6,154 nucleotides of DNA. Origin: Methanosarcinales archaeon (GTDB taxonomy: Archaea; Halobacteriota; Methanosarcinia; Methanosarcinales; Methanogasteraceae). The notes under the pieces were generated by a model, which saw nothing but the letters and a program-made list of their open reading frames with translations, did no database searches and was not told the origin of the DNA. Both the position numbers and the translations under genes were made by a program. Below are positions 1 through 5,739 of the stretch, one piece after another. The stretch covers positions 1-6,154 of the forward strand of contig DAOUXE010000075.1 of the NCBI GenBank assembly GCA_030666765.1, written 5' to 3'. The first letter of the stretch is position 1, and every line of letters begins with the position of its first letter.

Positions 1-401
1 AACAGGAAGAGTATAACCACATATTGGGTGATGCTAAAGAGTTTCGCATGTATTTGGATAGCGTGATTGAGCAACATCCGGAACTGTTCCCGGTTATGAT
101 CCAGCAAGGGTATACATTCCATGGCATCCTTCCGGAGTCCAAGAAAATGCCAGAAATTCGTTTAAGGCGTATTAAAGTAAAGACGAAGGACGGTAATGGA
201 AACGATGTATTTACCATCCGCGCCTCCTTTGTACTTCCGTATATGGTATGTTACACCGATGATGTGGAGAAACCCCCTCTTTTTACGCCGATGGGGGCTA
301 TCGCCAGTGACCACAGAATCCGTCAGAACCAGATTTATTCTTGCGATAGGGCATATTTAGAGGTGCAAACTGGGCAGTTTGGCAGACTTAATCCTATTTA
401 A
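1..401 (+). pseudogene. truncated transposase-like protein, N-terminal remnant (left-edge partial)
   Basis: The frame is open from the left edge (first whole codon at base 3) to a TAA at 399-401, giving 132 residues. A TTG at 24 is the only upstream start-like codon and need not be the true start. The stretch with EQHPELFP, then QGY, a basic RLRRIKV segment and FTIRASFVLPYM resembles, from memory, the N-terminal part of a transposase-like family of about 400 residues found in archaea and cyanobacteria. Its members continue VEKxLFLRR(W)G and then a catalytic region. Here the match stops after DDVEK, and the protein ends far short of family length. Reading past a five-C run (273-277) in the next frame gives PLFLRRWG, the expected continuation, so a frameshift is likely. 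No catalytic domain or terminal inverted repeat is visible. The family assignment is by recall and moderate. A short unrelated host protein is the alternative. Confidence 0.45.
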
Positions 402-413
402 AAGCGTTAGTCG

Positions 414-428
414 CTCGTGATTCACGAG
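414..428. repeat. perfect short hairpin
   Basis: CTCGTG-ATT-CACGAG is a perfect 6-bp inverted repeat with a 3-base loop, 12 bases after the stop of the transposase-like remnant. It has no T-tract on either strand, so it is not a clear terminator. It could be a transcription end signal for either flanking gene or a remnant of a mobile-element end. Confidence 0.35.
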
Positions 429-446
429 GTTATCTTGGCGACATGT

Positions 447-575
447 CTATTTTCGGAGCAGATCTACAATCCATATTACACCAATCTCACGAAATGGTTT
501 CACCACTGCGGATTGTGGCGATGTTAACGTATTGGTGCGAACTTGCAGCCTATGGCATATTACACTACACTGCAT
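447..575 (-). CDS. possible 42-residue small ORF after the aminotransferase gene
   Basis: An ATG at 575-573 lies two bases after the aminotransferase TAG (580-578), and the frame stays open for 42 codons to a TAG at 449-447. The C-terminal half, with SAVVKPFREIGVIWIVDLLRK-like content (residues about 22-42), is amphipathic to hydrophobic. No Shine-Dalgarno sequence is visible, so translation would depend on coupling to the upstream stop. No family is recognised. The main reasons for listing it are the close spacing and the lack of another gene here. It may equally be an accidental open frame. Confidence 0.18.
   Translation of the reverse strand: MQCSVICHRLQVRTNTLTSPQSAVVKPFREIGVIWIVDLLRK
472..565. 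repeat. 10-bp direct repeat CATATTACAC (two copies)
   Basis: CATATTACAC occurs at 472-481 and again at 556-565, 84 bases apart, in the spacer between the transposase-like remnant and the 3' end of the aminotransferase gene. No third copy was noticed. The repeat may be chance in a short AT-rich spacer. Confidence 0.3.
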
Positions 576-577
576 CC

Positions 578-1777
578 CTAAATCGACTCAACAAACTCCC
601 CGATCCTGGCAAGTGCCTCCTTTATGGCATCCCTCGATGCAGCATACGAGCATCGCAAAAATCCACTACCACAGTCCCCGAACACGTTGCCGGGAACTAC
701 CGCCACCCGCTTCTCAAGCATCAGCCGCTCTGCAAATTCATCCGCGGTCATCCCCATGCCTGCAATTGATGGAAATGCATAAAATGCCCCCTTCCCCCAG
801 AAACAGTCAAGCCCGATCTTGTTAAAGCCGTTGATGACCAGATGTCTCCTGCGGTCGTACTCCCGCACCATCCGATCCATCTCTGCCTGTCCGTTCCGAA
901 GCGCATCGATTGCAGCCATTTGAGAGGTTATGGGGGCGCAGAGCATGGTGTACTGGTGTATCTTCGTCATCGCTCCGATAATGTCACTACTTCCGAGAGC
1001 ATATCCGACCCGAAGTCCGGTCATCGCATGAGACTTTGAAAAACCATTAAACAGAACCGTGTTCTCAATCATTCCGTTTAAGGATGAGAAACAGGTATGT
1101 TTTCCATCATAAGTTAGCTTATCATAGATCTCGTCAGAAATTACTATCAGATCGTACTCGATTGCAACATCTGCAATCTCTTCGAGATCGTTTTTTCCCA
1201 TTGTTGCACCTGTCGGATTATTCGGGTAATTAATCATGATTACGCGTGTTTTTTCCGTTACCGCATCCTCTATCCGCTCTGCTGTAACTTTAAAATCGTT
1301 CTCGATGCCTGTGGCAACCGTAACCGGAACTCCTCCAGCAAAGACCACGGTCGGGACGTAAGAGACGTAGCACGGCTCAGAAATAATGACTTCATCACCG
1401 CGATTCAGAATCGCGCGCATCGCAAGGTCTATCCCCTCACTAACACCAGTCGTGATCAGGATCTCCTCGTTCGGATCGTAGTGGAGTGAATGATCCCGTA
1501 GGAACGTGCCCGCGATCTCTTCTCGCAACTCAGGGAGTCCTTGGTTTGTGGTGTATGAGGTATGCCCCTGCTCAAGCGCGTGAATACATGACTCCCTGAT
1601 ATGCCATGGGGTCACGAAATCCGGTTCGCCCACGCCAAGTGAGATCACATCCTCAAGTTCGTTTGCCAGATCGAAGAACCTGCGGATGCCAGACGGCGGC
1701 ACACTCTGCACCGTGTCTGAGACTCGCGTTTGCCTTTTATGCAACGATCGGGAGACGTTCTGTGTGCTCTGTTTCAT
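578..1777 (-). CDS. PLP-dependent class I/II aminotransferase (aspartate aminotransferase family)
   Basis: A 399-residue fold-type I aminotransferase that moves an amino group between an amino acid and a 2-oxo acid using pyridoxal phosphate in the cytoplasm. Visible family marks are the N-terminal PPSGIRRFFD and GVGEPDF, NNPTG (186-190), the cofactor-contacting Asp215 and Tyr218 in SDEIY, the Schiff-base Lys248 in GFSKSHAMTG, and the carboxylate-binding Arg375 in FLRCSYA. Length is normal, with about 20 extra N-terminal residues compared with typical archaeal relatives. The ATG at 1777 is chosen because AAGGAGG lies 15 bases upstream (1799-1793) and an in-frame TGA sits just before it. A TTG at 1742 would give a more usual N-terminus but has no ribosome binding site. 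The start overlaps the Lrp-type gene by 41 bp. The archaeal relatives I know are annotated as aspartate aminotransferase. The true substrate cannot be read from the sequence. Confidence 0.93.
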   Translation of the reverse strand: MKQSTQNVSRSLHKRQTRVSDTVQSVPPSGIRRFFDLANELEDVISLGVGEPDFVTPWHIRESCIHALEQGHTSYTTNQGLPELREEIAGTFLRDHSLHYDPNEEILITTGVSEGIDLAMRAILNRGDEVIISEPCYVSYVPTVVFAGGVPVTVATGIENDFKVTAERIEDAVTEKTRVIMINYPNNPTGATMGKNDLEEIADVAIEYDLIVISDEIYDKLTYDGKHTCFSSLNGMIENTVLFNGFSKSHAMTGLRVGYALGSSDIIGAMTKIHQYTMLCAPITSQMAAIDALRNGQAEMDRMVREYDRRRHLVINGFNKIGLDCFWGKGAFYAFPSIAGMGMTADEFAERLMLEKRVAVVPGNVFGDCGSGFLRCSYAASRDAIKEALARIGEFVESI

Positions 1778-2225
1778 GCAGGATCACACCATCCTCCTTG
1801 TAGGTCTTCAGAACGAAATGAGTGGCAGTACTCTGCACCTGCGGCAGGGTCGCAATCTTCTCTGCGACAAAAAACGCAACCTGTTTCATCGATTTGCCGC
1901 GTACGGTGAGCGAGATATCATGATCTCCCGACATCAATCTGACCGATCTGACCTCAGGGAATTTTGAGATACGGTCTGCAACCACATTGTATCCGGTCTC
2001 ACGCTCAAGGGATACTTTTATCTCGATGATCGCATAAACAAATCCGTTATCTACTTTGTCCCAGTCGATGATGGTCTTATATTTACGGATTGTGCCGTCT
2101 CCTTCCAGTTGATATATACAATCCCTGATCTCCTCATACGACCTGCCAGTAAGTGCTGCGATCTCGCTAATATCGATTTTCGGATCGTTTTCGATGATCT
2201 CAAGTATGTTCTGTACGAGGTCCAT
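1737..2225 (-). CDS. Lrp/AsnC family transcriptional regulator
   Basis: A 162-residue protein with an N-terminal winged helix-turn-helix (about residues 4-49; the second and recognition helices are near 16-25 and 28-41). A ligand-binding RAM domain follows (about 62-142), with the GDHDISLTVRG strand at 100-110 and STATHFVLK at 132-140, both typical of the archaeal branch. Family members form dimers or octamers, bind DNA and respond to amino acids. The start is ATG with GAGGG (2237-2233) seven bases upstream, within the last codons of the CBS gene, whose stop is 3 bases away. It overlaps the aminotransferase by 41 bp. Lrp-type regulator plus aminotransferase is a recurring archaeal pair, so this protein probably senses a substrate or product of the neighbouring enzyme and may control this operon. 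No operator was identified. Confidence 0.92.
   Translation of the reverse strand: MDLVQNILEIIENDPKIDISEIAALTGRSYEEIRDCIYQLEGDGTIRKYKTIIDWDKVDNGFVYAIIEIKVSLERETGYNVVADRISKFPEVRSVRLMSGDHDISLTVRGKSMKQVAFFVAEKIATLPQVQSTATHFVLKTYKEDGVILHETEHTERLPIVA
1793..1799 (-). promoter_or_regulatory. Shine-Dalgarno AAGGAGG for the aminotransferase, inside the regulator gene
   Basis: AAGGAGG falls within the Lys-Glu-Asp codons near the end of the Lrp-type gene, 15 bases before the aminotransferase ATG at 1777. The spacing is longer than the usual 5-9 bases, but this is the only strong site nearby. It supports reinitiation or coupled translation across the 41-bp overlap. Confidence 0.6.
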
Positions 2226-2228
2226 CCG

Positions 2229-2813
2229 TTAGCCCTCTAAGTACGCAGAGTCGTGACTGTCGTCGGTTGGCTCTCTCCATATGGCGTCCTTGCAGTCATC
2301 ACATAGCGACCTTCCATCAACGACGGTCAGATGGTATGAATACTGCCCGCAAGCATCACATATACCCTCAAAATCTGATGTCAGCAGGGATTCGACCTCG
2401 GATTCCATAAGTTCCCTTAGGGCGTCGCTCATATCAGAGGATACGGCAACGATGTCCTGACTCGTGATGATACCGATTAAGGTACCGTTTCGGAATACTG
2501 GCAGCCTTCTGACCTTCTTCGAGAGCATCATCTGAATCGCGTCGCTCACCGATGTGTTCTGGTCAACGGTGATCAGCGGGGACGTCATGATCTCAGAGAG
2601 CGGTACTGTACTTGGTTTCCTGTCGTCAGGTATGATCTTGCGTGATATGTCACGCTCGGTTATGATGCCGACTGGTTTTCCATCTTCTGTAACGACGGCA
2701 CTTGACCTGTCATATTTGATCATCTCTTTTGTGATGTTCATCAACGAGTCGCTAATGTCTGCCGTGATCACGTGTGATGACATGACCTCTTGCACCGGTC
2801 TATCAATGTCCAT
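2229..2813 (-). CDS. CBS-domain pair protein with C-terminal zinc-ribbon-like motif
   Basis: A 194-residue soluble protein. Two CBS domains cover about residues 8-61 and 73-127, each ending in the repeated GxIITxxDI pattern (GIITERDIS at 49-57, GIITSQDIV at 114-122). A linker (about 128-149) is followed by a four-cysteine motif, Cys152-x2-Cys155 and Cys171-x2-Cys174, spaced for one zinc ion, and an acidic tail. CBS pairs bind adenosyl ligands such as AMP, ATP or SAM and act as regulatory modules; the zinc ribbon suggests contact with nucleic acid or a protein partner. No enzymatic domain is fused. The ATG at 2813 is well placed, with AGGAGG (2826-2821) seven bases upstream. It lies between the permease gene (62-base gap) and the Lrp-type gene (3-base gap). 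A role in sensing adenosyl nucleotides for this operon is an inference. Confidence 0.9.
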   Translation of the reverse strand: MDIDRPVQEVMSSHVITADISDSLMNITKEMIKYDRSSAVVTEDGKPVGIITERDISRKIIPDDRKPSTVPLSEIMTSPLITVDQNTSVSDAIQMMLSKKVRRLPVFRNGTLIGIITSQDIVAVSSDMSDALRELMESEVESLLTSDFEGICDACGQYSYHLTVVDGRSLCDDCKDAIWREPTDDSHDSAYLEG

Positions 2814-2820
2814 TTATAAA

Positions 2821-2826
2821 CCTCCT
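2821..2826 (-). promoter_or_regulatory. Shine-Dalgarno AGGAGG for the CBS protein gene
   Basis: AGGAGG followed by TTTATAA and the ATG at 2813, a near-ideal seven-base spacing. It lies in the 62-base gap after the permease gene. The TTTATAA next to the start resembles a TATA box but is far too close to the ATG to act as one for this gene. Confidence 0.7.
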
Positions 2827-2875
2827 GTTTCTTTGTTACAGCATTGGTGCTGGTTGTTATCAAGGTTGCGTCCAA

Positions 2876-3646
2876 TCACGCAATAACCCCTTTGCGCCAC
2901 CTGGAGAGCCGCTCGTCTACCAGAAACCGAAACGCCCGGTCGATGAGGAGCGCAATGAATCCGAGGAGGAGCATGTACGCCATGACATGATCCATCCTGT
3001 AAAAATGCACCCAGTGCGATATCTTGTATCCGATTCCGGTTCTTGATACACCAAACATCTCTGCCGCAACCACACACATCCATGCGACGCCCATCGCAAC
3101 CCTGATCCCTGTTGCAATGTCCGGGATTGCAGACGGAAATGCAACTTTCCTGATCAGGTCACAATTTCTCGTGCATCCAAGCACCATCGCTGCTTCGATA
3201 AGAACCTTCGGCACATTCCTAAATCCCTGATACGTATTGATCAGGATCGGAAATACCGCCCCGATAAACACGATGGTTCCGGCAGACGTATGTGTGAGCC
3301 CAATAAACGCTATTGCAAAAGGTATCCATGCAAGCGGCGGTATCGGGCGTAGGATCTCTATGATCGGATCAAATATTCTGTCAATTACTGGGAACCAGCC
3401 CATACCAACCCCAAGCGGTATCGCGACGCATATACCGGCAGCCATGCCGATTCCGAAGTGTAGCAGACTGGTTGCAGCATCAGTGATCATAATATCCCAT
3501 AGACTGTAAAACGACTCCAGAACATCGGTGAAACCAGGCAAGGTGAAGTTGCCCCTCGTCACATGGGGGGCAATTAGCTGCCAGATCACGACCGCAACGC
3601 AGAGCGAAGCGATCTCGACGCCGTATCGCCTGATCGCGGAGATCAT
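2876..3646 (-). CDS. ABC transporter permease, NitT/TauT (SsuC/TauC) family
   Basis: A 256-residue inner-membrane permease with about six hydrophobic segments (near residues 10-27, 57-83, 101-118, 121-136, 180-196 and 218-236). It carries the cytoplasmic EAA loop, starting at EAA 151-153 with Gly157, followed by VAFPSAIPDIATGIR, which docks onto the ATPase. PIPPLAWIPF (101-110) is the family pattern of permeases for nitrate, taurine, sulfonates, or thiamin precursors. The ATG at 3646 lies one base after the hexuloisomerase TAA, fitting coupled translation. A TTG at 3676 would add ten residues (KICTTNFSN) and overlap the upstream gene, and is less likely. A permease of this family needs an ATP-binding protein and usually a substrate-binding protein; neither is in the window, so the substrate is unknown and the partners must be elsewhere. 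Confidence 0.9.
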   Translation of the reverse strand: MISAIRRYGVEIASLCVAVVIWQLIAPHVTRGNFTLPGFTDVLESFYSLWDIMITDAATSLLHFGIGMAAGICVAIPLGVGMGWFPVIDRIFDPIIEILRPIPPLAWIPFAIAFIGLTHTSAGTIVFIGAVFPILINTYQGFRNVPKVLIEAAMVLGCTRNCDLIRKVAFPSAIPDIATGIRVAMGVAWMCVVAAEMFGVSRTGIGYKISHWVHFYRMDHVMAYMLLLGFIALLIDRAFRFLVDERLSRWRKGVIA

Positions 3647-3647
3647 G

Positions 3648-4298
3648 TTACTGAAGTTTGTCGTGCATATCTTCAAGTGCCTTTGAGTCCTTGCCCATCC
3701 GCACCATCAGTTCTGCGATCGCTGCATCGAGGAAGACAAGCGTAGTGATCTCGAAGGTGGTGCCAAGCGGCGCAAGTTCCGAGAGTTTTGCATACTTCCC
3801 GAGGAGATGCTGTACAAGATAGTCGCCTTTGCCATTCTTTGCCCTACCAAAGATCTTCACAGTCTTATCTGCCATTCTTCCGAGAGTGGAGTCTGGTTGC
3901 GAAGTGACGACGATCAGGGACGCTCCGATCTTCTTTACAACCCTTCCGAGATCGACGATTGAGAGCGTTTCACCGGATCCGCTGATTGCGACCACTACAT
4001 CACCTGAGCGCAGCGCTGGCGTCGTTGACTCGCCTACCACGTACACGTGCAGTCCGAGATGCATGAGCCGTGTCGCAAATGCCTTGCCGACGAGACCCGA
4101 TCTACCAGTCCCCATCACAAAGATGCTCTTTGCACCCAAGATCTTATCGAGCATCTCCGAAACCGAGTTGAGATCGAGTTCCTTAAGCGCCTGCTCTATG
4201 TGCTTTGTCAGTAGCTCCATCGATTCGTGCAGGGTTTGGCACTTTGGTACTTCGTTGGTGGTCTCTTCCGGTATAGCTTTGTTTTCATCTTTAGCCAT
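3648..4298 (-). CDS. hxlB: 6-phospho-3-hexuloisomerase (SIS domain)
   Basis: A 216-residue single-SIS-domain sugar-phosphate isomerase. It interconverts D-arabino-hex-3-ulose 6-phosphate and fructose 6-phosphate in the ribulose-monophosphate pathway, which in archaea supplies pentose phosphate and handles formaldehyde. Key marks are the phosphate-binding GTGRSG (63-68), RLMHLG (77-82), VVGESTTP (87-94), SGSGET (106-111) and APLGTTFE (176-183) with the likely catalytic Glu183. These match my recall of M. jannaschii MJ1247. About 25 polar N-terminal residues, and residues about 153-175 before the APLGTTFE motif, are extra relative to the 180-residue M. jannaschii form. The start is ATG at 4298, with AGGAGG seven bases upstream; a TTG at 4325 is rejected because it precedes that site. 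The partner hexulose-phosphate synthase is not in the window. A general SIS sugar isomerase is the alternative. Confidence 0.88.
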   Translation of the reverse strand: MAKDENKAIPEETTNEVPKCQTLHESMELLTKHIEQALKELDLNSVSEMLDKILGAKSIFVMGTGRSGLVGKAFATRLMHLGLHVYVVGESTTPALRSGDVVVAISGSGETLSIVDLGRVVKKIGASLIVVTSQPDSTLGRMADKTVKIFGRAKNGKGDYLVQHLLGKYAKLSELAPLGTTFEITTLVFLDAAIAELMVRMGKDSKALEDMHDKLQ

Positions 4299-4302
4299 CT
4301 TA

Positions 4303-5562
4303 TTACCTCCTGGTAACCAGGTCAAAAGCTGTTTCCGATGCTTTCATAAGAATCTCTTCCTCGCCATCTATCACCCCGCCCTCCATGAGCACGACGCCAT
4401 CGCATATCGTGGTGTCAACGCAGTTTGAGGATGCGTATATCAGGTTCGAGTCAAGGTTGTGAAGTGGTGTCATCCCGGGCAGTTGCAGATCGATCAAAAG
4501 CAGATCTGCCAGAGCGCCCTCAACTATCTCGCCGCCTCTTTCTCCTATTCGCAGAGCTTGTGCGCCATGCTTCGTGACCATCGAAAGCGCATCGCGCGCT
4601 GGCATCATGGTCGGCTGGTTCGTTGCTGATTTCTGGAAAAGTGATGCGAACTTTGCTGACTCGAGCATGTTTAGATTGTTGTTGGATGCGCATCCATCAG
4701 TCCCTATCGAGACGTTAACTCCTGCAGCACAGAGTGCAGGATATCGTACATTCGTTCCGACAGCGAGTTTCATATTTGAAGTTGGGTTGTATGACACATT
4801 AACATTATGTTTCGCAAGTAGCGATATCTCGTTGTCACTGAGCCAGACACAGTGAGCGGAAATGACATTCGGACCGAGAAACCCGATCCGGTCGAGGTAC
4901 TCGACAGGGCGCATGCCAGTCTTATCGATGCAGTCCTTAACCTCCTGTTCTGTCTCTGAAACGTGGATGTGTACCAGTAGGTCTTCGTCTCTTGCAAACT
5001 CTGCGATCCACCTAAGACTCTCTTCTGAGACCGTGTATATGGCGTGCGGACCAAGTGCGGGGATCACACGATCCGAGTGATCTTTCGTTAGTTTCGTGAT
5101 CAGTCTTTTAGTTTCCCTTCGCGTCTCCTCTTCTGACCCACCTGTCCCGCCATCGATGTCGATGAAGACGTTGCTGACAACGCCGCGTACCCCCATCTCA
5201 TCGACCGCTTTAGCACTTTCCAGTGCGTGCCAGTACATATCGTTAAACGTGGTCGTGCCAGTCCTTATCATCTCGAGACACGCAAGTTTTGTGCCCCAGT
5301 AGACGTCTTCTCCTGTCAGTTTCGCTTCTGCGGGCCAGATCCAATCCTGTAACCAGGTTTGCAAGGGAATATCATCGGCATACCCGCGAAGAAGCGTCAT
5401 CGCTGCGTGGGTATGCGTGTTCACGAAGCCAGGCACGAGTGCCTTTCTCTGCGCGTCAATAACAGTATCCGCGTCGTACGCTCCGCAGCCGATCTCAGCG
5501 ATCGTGCCGCCATCGATGTAGACGTTTCCGTAGTTCTTAGTATCTCTCAGGAGCAGACTCAT
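4303..5562 (-). CDS. mtaD: 5-methylthioadenosine / S-adenosylhomocysteine / 5'-deoxyadenosine deaminase
   Basis: A 419-residue amidohydrolase-superfamily deaminase that turns adenosine-type by-products of SAM use into inosine forms. In methanogens the M. jannaschii relative (DadD, MJ1541) prefers 5'-deoxyadenosine, the radical-SAM by-product, but also acts on SAH, MTA and adenosine. The metal ligands are His50 and His52 in THTH, His200 in VHIH, and Asp289 in GTDG. Glu203 (VSETE), His173 (GPHA), His237 (SAHC) and Glu79 (PAEAK) fit substrate and proton-transfer positions of the family. Length is normal (about 420). The ATG at 5562 has GAGAGG (5576-5571) eight bases upstream. This is the first gene of the six-gene minus-strand run; hxlB follows after 4 bases. 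A guanine or chlorohydrolase-type enzyme is a less likely alternative. Substrate preference cannot be decided from sequence alone. Confidence 0.92.
   Translation of the reverse strand: MSLLLRDTKNYGNVYIDGGTIAEIGCGAYDADTVIDAQRKALVPGFVNTHTHAAMTLLRGYADDIPLQTWLQDWIWPAEAKLTGEDVYWGTKLACLEMIRTGTTTFNDMYWHALESAKAVDEMGVRGVVSNVFIDIDGGTGGSEEETRRETKRLITKLTKDHSDRVIPALGPHAIYTVSEESLRWIAEFARDEDLLVHIHVSETEQEVKDCIDKTGMRPVEYLDRIGFLGPNVISAHCVWLSDNEISLLAKHNVNVSYNPTSNMKLAVGTNVRYPALCAAGVNVSIGTDGCASNNNLNMLESAKFASLFQKSATNQPTMMPARDALSMVTKHGAQALRIGERGGEIVEGALADLLLIDLQLPGMTPLHNLDSNLIYASSNCVDTTICDGVVLMEGGVIDGEEEILMKASETAFDLVTRR
4306..4311 (-). promoter_or_regulatory. Shine-Dalgarno for hxlB made from the deaminase's last two codons
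   Basis: The deaminase ends Arg-Arg-stop as AGG AGG TAA, and this AGGAGG is the ribosome binding site for the ATG at 4298 (AGGAGGTAATAAGATG). Termination and initiation are therefore on top of each other, which fixes the hxlB start and ties the two genes together in translation. Confidence 0.8.
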
Positions 5563-5570
5563 GTAATAAT

Positions 5571-5576
5571 CCTCTC
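5571..5576 (-). promoter_or_regulatory. Shine-Dalgarno GAGAGG for the deaminase gene
   Basis: GAGAGG lies eight bases before the ATG at 5562, which sets this as the start of the first gene in the operon and implies a transcript with a leader instead of a leaderless one. Confidence 0.6.
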
Positions 5577-5583
5577 GATCGCA

Positions 5584-5591
5584 TTTATAAA
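5584..5591 (-). promoter_or_regulatory. TATA-like TTTATAAA just upstream of the deaminase
   Basis: TTTATAAA is a palindrome, so it reads the same on both strands. For the minus strand it would place the transcription start near 5562, i.e. at the ATG, which conflicts with the ribosome binding site at 5571-5576. It is weaker than the TATA box at 5740-5747 as the operon promoter. Confidence 0.3.
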
Positions 5592-5631
5592 CATATCATG
5601 GTTTTCTTGCGTTTTCGATGACTGTATCATA

Positions 5632-5736
5632 TTATAGTCCCTGTCTGGAAAACACCAGCCCGAATGGAAACGAGATGCCAGGTGACATCTGTTCCAGTGT
5701 CTCATTCCATTCAGTTATGTAGGGTACTTGCGCCAT
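5632..5736 (-). CDS. possible 34-residue small ORF upstream of the deaminase
   Basis: ATG at 5736 to TAA at 5634-5632 encodes 34 residues beginning MAQVPYITEWNETLEQM and containing PGISFPFGLVF. Composition looks protein-like, but no ribosome binding site precedes it and the candidate TATA box lies only a few bases upstream. A transcript from that box would therefore start inside the frame. An internal ATG at 5688 would give an 18-residue upstream ORF within such a leader. No family is recognised. It overlaps the inverted repeats, so protein-coding and RNA-structure readings compete. Confidence 0.22.
   Translation of the reverse strand: MAQVPYITEWNETLEQMSPGISFPFGLVFSRQGL
5645..5712 (-). other. 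inverted repeats in the operon leader with two mutually exclusive pairings
   Basis: In minus-strand RNA an 8-bp arm GAATGGAA (5712-5705) pairs perfectly with TTCCATTC (5669-5662). Inside it a 5-bp arm AGATG (5690-5686) pairs with CATCT (5677-5673). A third pair, CTGGAA (5697-5692) with TTCCAG (5650-5645), crosses the first, so the two cannot coexist as simple hairpins; they are either alternatives or a pseudoknot. The element sits between the candidate TATA box and the deaminase start. No known riboswitch class is recognised. Confidence 0.4.
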
Positions 5737-5739
5737 TGA

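Noticed and set aside
3647..3676. TTG at 3676 as start of the permease
   Set aside because: It would add ten polar residues and overlap hxlB. The ATG at 3646, one base after the hxlB stop, gives a more usual permease N-terminus.
4299..4325. TTG at 4325 as start of hxlB
   Set aside because: It lies before the AGGAGG that clearly serves the ATG at 4298.
3829..4428. 199-codon open frame on the plus strand opposite hxlB and the deaminase end
   Set aside because: It lies wholly antisense to two well-supported genes with intact motifs, is rich in Ser/Thr/Pro as expected from reading coding DNA backwards, and has no family resemblance.
5563..5720. A known SAM or SAH riboswitch upstream of the deaminase
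   Set aside because: The expected conserved cores were not recognised; only generic inverted repeats are visible, so no class name is given.
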